A stretch of 34,270 nucleotides of DNA. It comes from Elusimicrobiota bacterium. GTDB taxonomy: Bacteria; Elusimicrobiota; Elusimicrobia; O2-12-FULL-59-9. The notes beneath the pieces were generated by a model. That model made no database searches. It saw only the letters and a program-made list of their open reading frames with translations, and was not told the DNA's origin. The stretch lies in the NCBI GenBank assembly GCA_016206405.1, contig JACQRQ010000102.1:1-34270 (forward strand), given 5' to 3'. The stretch's first letter is position 1, and every line of letters begins with the position of its first letter. Below are positions 21,676-29,700 of this stretch, piece after piece. The position numbers and the translations under genes are program-made.

Positions 21676-23630
21676 CGCGCAGCCTCGCCCGTACTGCCGC
21701 TCAACATATCCCGCGTTCTGCGGAGATTATTGGAGGCCGCCTCAAACGCCGGCTCGCGCCGGGCGGCTTCCTCAAGGGGCGCCAGCGCTTGGCCGGGCCG
21801 CCCCAAGAGCATGGCCGTGGTGCCCAAGTAGAAAGGCAGACGGATCAAAGGGGCGCGTTCTTGCTGCAGCCGCGACAGCTCCTCCAGGGCCTGCGCTAGA
21901 TTGCCTTGGTCGATGACGGCCATAATCCCGCGCAAACGCTCATAAGCCAAGCGAAATCCCGGGGGTTCGCGCAAAGCGAATATTCTTTGGGCCTCCTCAG
22001 AGTCCGAAAACATCAATTGAAAACGGCCGCTATTTTGCGCCTGCTCCTGCAGCCGCTCGATGTCCCGTCGCCGCTCCTCGCGCCGGACCGAAGCCACGTT
22101 GATCGGCTGGTGATAATCGTCGAACCACAGATACCCAACCCCTTGCGCCAAGAGCCCGAAGTACCAGGCGTCCGGGTCGTCGAAAGAGCTGTAGCGCAAA
22201 GCCTTGCGCCCGCTGTAAAGATAAATGAAGTCCTTATAAGCGCCCATAAAAATCGCATCGCCGGGCGTTTGCTCGCGAACCCAGGCCAGAGTCCTTTCAG
22301 GCGGCGCATTCTCGTTTAAACGCCGGCGGCGCGCCGCCCGGACGACGCCCGCGTCCGCGATTAAAAACCAGCCGAACAGAGCGGCGGCGGCTCCGGCAAG
22401 GAGATATTTCGACCGCGGCATTCGACCCGCGATGGAGCGGGCTCCTTGCAGGCAGAAAACAAACAAGAAAGGAAGAATGGGAACCACGTAGCGCACATCC
22501 CGGTTGACCCAAAAAAGATGCAGGCATAAGTACAGCGCGACATATAAGCGCAGAAGCTTTCCCACCGGGTCTTTCCAGCCCTGCCGCTCCAAAAAACCAA
22601 CAAAAACGGGGACGGCCGCAAGCGTCGTCAGGAGAAGGACGCGGAAATCCGCCGGCGGCTCCCCCGGCCAGCCCCAGAAACCTTCGACAAAAAGGAGGGA
22701 AGGATAGTGGCTTAGTTGATCCCAGAATAAACGCCCTACCGTAGAGACCGCGCCGAGCCCCTCCCCCGAAACAGGAGGAAGTTCCAAGAAATATCCCGCC
22801 GGATTATTCGCCGTCCACCAATTGCGCAGGAAAGGCAAAAGCCACAGGGGAAAAGCTCCGGCCGCGAACGCCGCCGCCCGCCGCACGCGGCCTGCGGCGG
22901 CCCCCTCCGCAGCCCCAGGCACAGTGCCCTGGGACCCAGAAGCCCCAGTGGGGCGTGGGGAGCTGCGGGGACCCGGTGGCGTCGGAGACGCGCCGGCCTG
23001 CCCCTGCGCCGGGACGAACAACAAATACGCGCTCACCGCCGCTATCCACACGGCGCCTTGGGGGCGAATCCAAGCCGAAAAGGCGCAAAGCAGCCCGAGC
23101 GTAAACGCCGGCCGCATTTTTTCAGGGCGCGATTCGGGCGACCAACTTTGAAACTTTTTCAAAATGAGGAGGCTGAAAAGCAGAAAGGCGGGCTCAGACA
23201 TAACCGACCCGGATTGTTCGGCGGTCGAAGGATGAAACGCCCATAAGCCCGTCAATAGCGTCCTCTGCCCGGCGCTGAAAAATTCGCCGAATAGATTCCA
23301 TAACAGCAGCAGGCTGGCCAGCAGAAAAAGGAGCGAAGCGGCCTTGGCGGCCTGCATGGAGCCCGCCGCCGCCGCCGGCAGCAGAAGCAGCGGATAGCCG
23401 GGAAGCTGATGGGTCAAGGGGATTTCGCGGGGATGAGCCAAATCCACGTAGGCGCCGGAGCAAAGGCTTCGCGCAGCCAGCCAATGTCTGGCGTCATCGT
23501 TGAAGCGGCCCACGTAATAGTGATCGAGCGATAAAAAGTAAAGCAAGCCGGCGGCGCAGAAAAGAATCGGCAGGGGGGAGTGGCGGCTGGCCCGAAAAAC
23601 GCAGTTGCGGCTTTTCTCTTGTCCAAACAT
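21672..23630 (-). CDS. GT-C membrane glycosyltransferase with a TPR tail and an inserted palindromic element
   Basis: This protein has about 10-12 hydrophobic segments and a first periplasmic loop with the acidic motif FNDDARHWLAARS, as in ArnT/PMT-type lipid-linked sugar transferases. A C-terminal soluble region has TPR-like repeats (NLAQALEELSRLQQ...GRPGQALAPLEEAARREPAF). The start chosen is the ATG at 23630 (MFGQEKSRNC), giving 652 aa. The frame stays open to 23786, but that extension is repeat sequence. Both the start codon and a -10-like box lie inside palindromic element copy E. Residues about 209-248 are low-complexity Gly/Ala/Pro/Arg sequence encoded by copy B, placed in a loop between two membrane helices. 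The donor and acceptor sugars are unknown. Confidence 0.83.
   Translation of the reverse strand: MFGQEKSRNCVFRASRHSPLPILFCAAGLLYFLSLDHYYVGRFNDDARHWLAARSLCSGAYVDLAHPREIPLTHQLPGYPLLLLPAAAAGSMQAAKAASLLFLLASLLLLWNLFGEFFSAGQRTLLTGLWAFHPSTAEQSGSVMSEPAFLLFSLLILKKFQSWSPESRPEKMRPAFTLGLLCAFSAWIRPQGAVWIAAVSAYLLFVPAQGQAGASPTPPGPRSSPRPTGASGSQGTVPGAAEGAAAGRVRRAAAFAAGAFPLWLLPFLRNWWTANNPAGYFLELPPVSGEGLGAVSTVGRLFWDQLSHYPSLLFVEGFWGWPGEPPADFRVLLLTTLAAVPVFVGFLERQGWKDPVGKLLRLYVALYLCLHLFWVNRDVRYVVPILPFLFVFCLQGARSIAGRMPRSKYLLAGAAAALFGWFLIADAGVVRAARRRRLNENAPPERTLAWVREQTPGDAIFMGAYKDFIYLYSGRKALRYSSFDDPDAWYFGLLAQGVGYLWFDDYHQPINVASVRREERRRDIERLQEQAQNSGRFQLMFSDSEEAQRIFALREPPGFRLAYERLRGIMAVIDQGNLAQALEELSRLQQERAPLIRLPFYLGTTAMLLGRPGQALAPLEEAARREPAFEAASNNLRRTRDMLSGSTGEAAR
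22890..23000 (+). repeat. Palindromic element copy B, in frame inside the glycosyltransferase gene (antisense)
   Basis: It shares the 20-mer GCGGCGGCCCCCTCCGCAGC (22895-22914) and the 17-mer GCGGGGACCCGGTGGCG (22965-22981) with copy A, on the plus strand, which is antisense to this gene. An outer stem CCGCAGC (22907-22913) with GCTGCGG (22962-22968) encloses CCCAGGCAC/GTGCCCTGGG (one extra C) and the perfect CCCCAGTGGGG. Together they form a clover-like fold. It contributes about 40 codons without a stop. Confidence 0.8.
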
Positions 23631-23737
23631 CACAAATAATATTATGCAACCGCGTTTGCGCCTGCGGTGCCGGACAACCCCGTCTCGGCTGCGCCAAGAC
23701 GGCCCTGCGGGCGAATTCCCCAACTGGGGAATTCGGG
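23591..23737 (-). repeat. Palindromic element copy E, at the 5' end of the glycosyltransferase gene
   Basis: It aligns with copy C. CCCGAAAA is followed by CAGTTGCGGC and then TTTCTCTT. A 12-bp stem (23597-23608 with 23646-23657) has one mismatch. The tail at 23699-23737 matches 9081-9118 except for one extra C; it forms GAATTCCCC arms around an AACT loop. The stem arms differ between copies C and E but remain mutually complementary within each copy. The element contains the ATG (23630) and the -10-like TATTAT (23641-23636) of the glycosyltransferase. Confidence 0.78.
23636..23646 (-). promoter_or_regulatory. Putative -10 region of the glycosyltransferase gene inside copy E
   Basis: The minus-strand sequence CATAATATTAT offers overlapping -10 candidates (TAATAT at 23644-23639, TATTAT at 23641-23636). 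They are 5-8 nt before the ATG at 23630, consistent with a leaderless transcript. There is no Shine-Dalgarno sequence and no clear -35. Confidence 0.4.
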
Positions 23738-23769
23738 CTAGCCATCGGCGCTGCGCGATTCTATCAAGT

Positions 23770-23798
23770 TTGAACCCCCCGTTCAATCATGTTATAAT
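23770..23798 (+). promoter_or_regulatory. Strong promoter TTGAAC-N17-TGTTATAAT of the CBM48 gene
   Basis: The -35 TTGAAC (23770-23775), a 17-nt spacer and the -10 TATAAT (23793-23798) with an upstream TG (extended -10). Predicted transcription start near 23805; the TTG start codon is at 23808, so the leader is about 3 nt and there is no Shine-Dalgarno sequence. Confidence 0.75.
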
Positions 23799-23807
23799 TC
23801 ACGCAAC

Positions 23808-24242
23808 TTGAGAAAATTCGTCTTTTGGATTTTTGTCGCCTTGGCAACGGCATTTATGGTCGTTCCGTCTTTAACCGTCATTGACCACCTTGAAAAATAC
23901 CGTCAGGCGATCAAATTTTTCAAGGCCCAAGGATCGGTTATTGAGGGCCGCCGCTCCGGCGTGGCCGTCAAGCAGCCGTCGCAGGCGCATTTCGTCACCT
24001 TTTCTCTCAAGGCGCCGGAAGCGCGGAGCGTGGAGCTGGCCGGGGACTTCAATTTGTGGCAGCCGCAAAAATTCCTCCTAAAGGGCGGCAAGGCCAAGGG
24101 ACAGTGGGAGCTGACCGTGCCCCTCGCCGCCGGCCAATATCTGTACCTCTTTAAAGTGGACGGGCAATGGAAGCTGGACCCCGCCAACGCGCGGACCCGC
24201 CGTTATGGCGACACGGTTTCATCGGTTCTTTCGGTTCCATGA
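23808..24242 (+). CDS. Membrane-anchored CBM48 (glycogen-binding-like) protein
   Basis: This 144-aa protein has an N-terminal hydrophobic segment (about 4-22), a short linker, and one carbohydrate-binding module of the CBM48/isoamylase-N/AMPK-beta type. The pattern VTFSLKAPEARSVELAGDFN is followed by LW and, later, GQYLYLFKVDGQWKLDP. Such modules bind alpha-glucans. There is no catalytic domain, so it is probably a surface or periplasmic binding accessory. The start is the TTG at 23808 immediately after a strong promoter; it is the only start that keeps the membrane segment. Its stop codon overlaps the ATG of the next gene (24239-24242), so the two are translated together and likely work on the same glucan. 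Confidence 0.85.
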   Translation: MRKFVFWIFVALATAFMVVPSLTVIDHLEKYRQAIKFFKAQGSVIEGRRSGVAVKQPSQAHFVTFSLKAPEARSVELAGDFNLWQPQKFLLKGGKAKGQWELTVPLAAGQYLYLFKVDGQWKLDPANARTRRYGDTVSSVLSVP

Positions 24243-26047
24243 GATTGATCCAGATCAAAAGCGCTTGGCTGTTGACGGCGTGCCTGTTGGCCGCGGCGTC
24301 CGCGCCGGCCGGCGCGGGGCTGTGGCCTCAAGCGTCGGTGGAAGACGAAAAGGCCGAGAGCCTGTGCCTCCTCTGGATTCCGCGCGAAGACCCTTTCGAC
24401 GCCGCCCCTCTCGCCAAGCTCCTCAAGGAAAATTCGGACTTGAGGCTGAGCGTCGCTTTGTCGGCGGAAGCGGCGGCGGAGCTCTCCACCTCGACGCTCC
24501 CGCCGGGCCGACTCGAGATCGCCATGCGCTTGAAAGGGGACCCGGTGCTGCCCATGATCTCCAATTTGCGCTCCCCGGAAATCGCTTACGGGGGAACCGC
24601 GGCGGCGACGGAGTTTTCCAGGCCGCAGGACATCATGCTGCGGCTGGCGCTGGCCCAAGACGCCTACACGAAGCTCGGGTTAAATCCCTCGGGTTTTGTC
24701 CCGGCGGCCGGCGCCCTCAGCCGCGAAACGCTCCGGCTTTTTCACCGCCTTCAAATCCGCTGGCTGGCGATCGGAGGGGCATCCTCGGAGCCGTTTCGCT
24801 CCCAAGGACTCAACCTGATCCCATTTCAAAGCTACCCGCCCGATGAAAGCCGGCCCGCGGCGGTTCAGGCCTACGTTTTCGATGAAGCCTCGGATTTGGC
24901 GCCACCGGGTTTCATGCTCGATTTTATCAGGGACCGGATAAAGTCCGGACGCGAAATACGCTGGCTCACCCTTTCGCAGCGGATCGCGGGCGAGCAATTC
25001 GCCGAACAGGCCGGGGAGTTCTCTTTGATCCCTTGGACCCGCGACTACGGAACATGGATCGGCGGCGAACGCAAGAACGGCGCCTGGGAGCTTTTGGCCA
25101 AAGCGGCCGAGGATCTGGAGGAATATCAAAACTCAGGACGGGCCACGATTAAAATCCTCGATCAAGCGGCGCAAAAGCTTTATCAAGCGGAAAGCGGCCG
25201 ATACTTCGCCGACGCCGGGAAACCGGAGAAACAAGCGACTGAAAAAGAATTCAGGCAAATCCTCGCGGACATATACGGGCTTCTGCAGAAAAGAATCCCC
25301 GCGGGCCTGGAGGACGCTTCCGAAAACGGCGAGGCGAACGCGCCCGGTCCAAGCGAAGGGGGAACGCCGGCGCCGTTTGTCGAAAGCGGAGAGACCTGGC
25401 TCAGATTCAACGATCCGGCGGGAGAGGCCTTCCGCCCCAAGGCGGCCGAAGTCTCCGTCTCAACGCAGGAGATTTCCGCCCATGCGGCCGCCGCGCCCAA
25501 CCTCTGGGATATAAAAACCTTCGAGGTTTCCTGGGATACCCGAGCCATCCATATGGCGTTCACCATGGAAACGACGTCGCCTTCGGCCCACGCCCCTTTT
25601 GGCTTTGACGATTTGCTTTTGGATGTTTATATCGATTTAAACAATCGGGCTGATTCCGGAATCGCCTCGTTGCTGCCTGGACGGCGCTTTCTTATGCTTT
25701 CCAAAGACGCGTGGGAATACGCCGTCACGATCAGCGGTTGGGGAGCGGAGGTCTTCCGCGCCGGCTTTCAAGGCGAAGCCATCCCGCTGCTGGCGCTTTC
25801 CCCGAAGTGGGACATGGCAAAGAACAGAATCAGCGTTTCCATACCCCGTTCCTTGATCCGCGGAGCTCCGCGGGGTTGGGGCTACCTGGCCGCCAGCATG
25901 GCCCTCAATTCCACCGCGACCGATCTTATTTATTTTGAGCCCTTGGATTCGGAGACGGGGCTTCCCCTTCTGGACGTTTTGTCGCCGGCCGGCCTTCCCA
26001 ATCCCATCAAAAGCTATCAGCGCCTGCCCGCGATCCGGGTGGATTAG
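24239..26047 (+). CDS. Secreted GH57-like protein with a glucodextranase C-terminal domain
   Basis: This 602-aa protein has a signal peptide (about 1-26, MRLIQIKSAWLLTACLLAAA). An N-terminal region (about 40-300) resembles the GH57/polysaccharide-deacetylase barrel. A helical segment follows (about 285-365), and then a beta-rich domain (about 380-600) with FDDLLLDVYIDLNNRADSG, LLPGRRF and DAWEYAVTISGWGAE. The last is typical of the glucodextranase C-terminal (Glucodextran_C) domain seen on extracellular alpha-glucan enzymes. The classical GH57 HxHQP motif is not visible, so catalysis may be lost or altered. I chose the ATG at 24239, which overlaps the CBM48 stop codon; a longer frame to 24167 would bury the signal peptide. 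The 3' end overlaps comF (opposite strand) by 41 bp. Confidence 0.75.
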   Translation: MRLIQIKSAWLLTACLLAAASAPAGAGLWPQASVEDEKAESLCLLWIPREDPFDAAPLAKLLKENSDLRLSVALSAEAAAELSTSTLPPGRLEIAMRLKGDPVLPMISNLRSPEIAYGGTAAATEFSRPQDIMLRLALAQDAYTKLGLNPSGFVPAAGALSRETLRLFHRLQIRWLAIGGASSEPFRSQGLNLIPFQSYPPDESRPAAVQAYVFDEASDLAPPGFMLDFIRDRIKSGREIRWLTLSQRIAGEQFAEQAGEFSLIPWTRDYGTWIGGERKNGAWELLAKAAEDLEEYQNSGRATIKILDQAAQKLYQAESGRYFADAGKPEKQATEKEFRQILADIYGLLQKRIPAGLEDASENGEANAPGPSEGGTPAPFVESGETWLRFNDPAGEAFRPKAAEVSVSTQEISAHAAAAPNLWDIKTFEVSWDTRAIHMAFTMETTSPSAHAPFGFDDLLLDVYIDLNNRADSGIASLLPGRRFLMLSKDAWEYAVTISGWGAEVFRAGFQGEAIPLLALSPKWDMAKNRISVSIPRSLIRGAPRGWGYLAASMALNSTATDLIYFEPLDSETGLPLLDVLSPAGLPNPIKSYQRLPAIRVD

Positions 26048-26765
26048 CACCAAAGGTTTGCCGGGCGAATACAAAGGCGTGGACCCGGCGAACGCCGGCC
26101 CTTCTGAGTGCCCGGGCGCAATTTTCCAGCGTCGCGCCCGTGGTGCACAGGTCGTCCACCAAAAGACAACTCTTGACGGCCGGCGTCCAACCCGGCTTGA
26201 CGCTGAAGGCTCCCTCGACGTTGTTGCCCCGCTCCAGACGGCCCAGTTGCCATTGCGGCCGCGTGTTCCTGTTTCTTTCCAGAAATTCCCGAGCCGGCAG
26301 CCCGATACGCGGCGAAAGTTGATCCGCCAAAAGCAGGGCCTGATTGAAGCCTCTTTCCCGGCGGCGGCGGGGATGCAGTGGAACCGGGACGAGAATTTCG
26401 CATCCCTTCAACTCGGCATAGCGCTCCCAAGCCGCAGCCATCGCCTCTGCCATGAACCGCGCCAAATACCGCTTCTTGCGGTATTTCATCGCGTGCAGCA
26501 GCGACTGAATTTCCTCACAGTAAGGATAGACCGCGCGGATCAGGGAACATTGAAAGCGCCTTGAAGCCCCCCGGCAAGCCGGGCAATGGGCGCCTCCGTG
26601 CGGCAACGGCACCCCGCAGCGCCGGCAGAAAAGCGGGAGAATCGGCAGAACGCGGCCCATGCAGCCGCCGCAAAAGCAGCCGACTTCCGAAGGCTTCAAA
26701 TCGCGCCGGCAATGCACGCACGTCTTTGGAAAAAAGAAATGCAGCAGGCGATCTTTGAGGCTCAT
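26007..26765 (-). CDS. comF: ComF family phosphoribosyltransferase-like protein
   Basis: This 252-aa protein has an N-terminal zinc-ribbon (CVHCRRDL...CFCGGC, CRRCGVPLPHGGAHCPAC) followed by a type I phosphoribosyltransferase domain. The conserved strings are AMKYRKKRYLA, VPVPLHPRRRRERGFNQA and the PRPP-binding CLLVDDLCTTGATL. ComF proteins take part in uptake of single-stranded DNA during natural transformation, interacting with the helicase machinery. The start lies 5 nt after the sprA-like stop codon, with no ribosome site, so it depends on read-through from that gene. The C-terminus overlaps the convergent GH57-like gene. Confidence 0.92.
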   Translation of the reverse strand: MSLKDRLLHFFFPKTCVHCRRDLKPSEVGCFCGGCMGRVLPILPLFCRRCGVPLPHGGAHCPACRGASRRFQCSLIRAVYPYCEEIQSLLHAMKYRKKRYLARFMAEAMAAAWERYAELKGCEILVPVPLHPRRRRERGFNQALLLADQLSPRIGLPAREFLERNRNTRPQWQLGRLERGNNVEGAFSVKPGWTPAVKSCLLVDDLCTTGATLENCARALRRAGVRRVHAFVFARQTFGANPPGSRAGADSF

Positions 26766-26770
26766 TCGGA

Positions 26771-29700
26771 TTAGAATTGAAAAGTCAGCGTGCTTCCGAT
26801 ATTATAGGCGACGAACTCCTCCTGCTTCACAAATTTGTGCCAAAGCCTGGAAAGCCCGGCGTTGAGGGTCAGCCGCAGATTCTTGGATATTTCGTAATCG
26901 CCGCTCATATCCAGGCTCAGGAGGTCCGAGTTGTCGCTTTGAGAAAGCGGCGAGCGCCGGTGCGACAAGCTGAGCGTATTGCTCCAGACTATGCGGTTTG
27001 AAAAAACGAGCTTTTTCTCGCTGAAGGGGATCAAAAAGCCCTTCGGAACTGAGAGGTCCGCGCGCGCCAGAACGCTCGGCGTGAGCGTCGTCACGTTGGT
27101 GGTCTGCTGACCCGTTCCCAAGGTCGCCAAATCAAAGGTGTAGTCCAGCTTGGTGGTGAAGCGCCAAATCCGCGCGTCAAAGGTGGTCTGCGCGCTGGCG
27201 TCCCGGTGAGTGGTCCTCTGAGTGACCTGGCCGATCCTCAAATCCTCATTGACCGTCGTCTTCTGGTTAAAAGAGGTCGAGGTGTCGAATCGATCGAGCG
27301 CCTTGAAGCGAAAGTCCGCGCCGAAGGATGTGTCCGCGTTTTGGTCGAGGCCCACGTTGACCGTCAACCGCCGCGCGAATTTAAAATTTGTGCCGGCGTT
27401 TTTCATCCATTTTTCCGCGCCCAGCAGATTTTCCATTTGCGTCATGCTCGCGGTCAGATCGGGAAAATTCAGCGAAAGCGTCCGGGTCAAAGTGCCCGTG
27501 TTGTCCCGGCGCTCCAAGCTCCGGCTGAAATTATTGGACAACGTGATCGTTTTGAGCGGCGCCTTTCGGGATTGCAGATCGTAGGCCTGAAACGGGCTCC
27601 ATCTTTGACTGGAAGTTATCGAATCGCGCAGAGTCAGCGTGGTCCGGCGCGCCACCGGGTTGGAAGGCGTCAAACGGTTGCGAACCCAGAGATTTGTGAG
27701 GCTCTCGAACTCCCTCTCCACGTTTTCCCAACTATCGCCGTCTGAAATCTGATAGGAGGAGGTGAGGGTAAACGACTGAAAAAGCTTGGAGCGGGTCCAT
27801 ATATCCCTTAGGGAAAAAGGCAGGTTGATGGTGCCGTCCGCGTTTCTTTTGACGGATTTAATGTCCCCGATGTCAAACCGGAAGTTTTGATCGCCGATGG
27901 TCACCGTCGAGACGTTGAGCAGGTTGTTTTCCGAATGCGAAATTTTATAATCGATGGATGGGGAAAGCCAATCCGCCAAATGCAGAGTCGCGTTGAACCC
28001 GGCGCTCTGGCTCTTCGATTTCGGATAGCTCAGTTTGACGAGTTGTCCGGTCGAAAACTCCTCGCGGCTTTCGCGGGCGCGGGCGAGGGAATAGGTGGGG
28101 TTGAATTTGGCGCCTCGCCAGAAATCAAAGCTGCCGCTGGCCGATAAATTGTCCAGAATTTCCTTGGTATTGGCGTTGCCGGGAAGCCGCAAAGCGTCCA
28201 CGGACCGGAAATTGACCCTGGAATCGGTGAGTTGGTAGCTAAAATTCACGTTTCGCGGAAGAAAAAAAATCTGCCACGGCACGCCGTAAGCGGTGGAAGC
28301 CGAATACGATCGCCGGTCGTCGAAACGCGTCGAGCTCTCATAGTCCACGGTATTTCGCGAAGCCGATAAGCTGACGCTGGGCAGTTTCCACAGGGTAAGC
28401 TCGCCCGCGCCCGACCGGTCCAAGCGCACCAGCTTTCCCTGGGACAACAACGATACGAGATTGGACTGGTCGCCGGTCAGCGCCACGCTCGGCGTCTCGG
28501 TGATTTGCCGCATTAGATTGAAGCGCATCGGAAAAAAGCTGAGGCGGCTGAAGTTGAGAAAGGCTTGATCCTGCTGATTGTCCTGATTGGCCACGACGGT
28601 CACCGGAGTCTGGAAATTGCGGTCCACTAAGCGGTGGCTGCCGCCGAAAGTCATCCAGTTGGGCACGCTGAAGTCAGCCGACAGTTTTCGCGCGTTTCCC
28701 GTGATTCTGCGCGGATCGGCCACATGCAATTCGTTAAGCCAGAGGGTCCCCGTGGATATGGCCACGCTCCCCGTGTTGTAAATCCCGGCGAACACCGAGG
28801 ACACGTTCTGAAAGCTGGGGTTGCCGGAGGATAAAGTGACGGCCTCATACGCCGAGGCGTTTTTCCAAGCGTCCGGAATATTGTCGCCGTTTAAATCCTG
28901 CAGCGTGGCGGTGAAAAGCCGCCAGCCGTTGAAATCGGACTTCACGGGAACGCGGAACTCATAGTAATTCTGCTCGTTGCCAAGCCGCAGGAAAAATGTT
29001 TGGGAGCCTCCCAGCGCGGGGCCGGGATTGATGGACGGATTGCTGTAGAGCAAGAACCGGAATTCCCGGTGCTGCGACAGGTCCACGGCCCTGGAAAAAT
29101 CCTGCTTGGTGAAGATCGTGGTGCCCGCCGTCAGATTGCGCATGGACAACGCCAGGGATTGCTCCACGCGGTTCTGGTTGTTGGCCTGCGTCGGGAGCTG
29201 CTGGCTGCCGTAAAGATCGTCGAACACCCCCCGGGCCTCGCCGACATCCCTAAAAATCGGCAGGTAAGCGGAATTATCGACGTTGTTGATGCTTCCGACC
29301 TGCAGCTCTCCGGACGGGCTCGGCGATCCCGGGGCGACGTTTTCAAATCGGGCGTTTTGCCATGCGCTTCCCACCACCGAGATGCGCGCGATGCGCAGGG
29401 CGCCGGAGGCCGCTCCGGAGGTGGAGCGGGTGATGGAAAATCGGAGCTGACGGATGGCCGCCCAGTTGTTGCGGCTCTGATCGTTGATCCCCAGGGGAAC
29501 CTGGAGGGTGTGCCAACCCGAAAAATCGACGGCCGTCCGGCTGGAGGTCGTGGTCGCGTCGAAAAATATCTGAGAGTCGGCGGCGCCGCCGCGGTAGCCG
29601 AAATCCCCGCCGCTCAAATCCTCGGCGTCGAGCCTGCCGTTGCGGTTTAAATCCTCGGCGTCGATGCGGCCGTTGGCGGCGCCCTGCTTGGGGAAAGGAG

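Noticed and set aside
23631..23786. Longer N-terminus for the glycosyltransferase (52 more residues)
   Set aside because: The added residues are translated repeat sequence, very Arg-rich, and would precede the first membrane helix without purpose; the ATG at 23630 follows a -10-like box.
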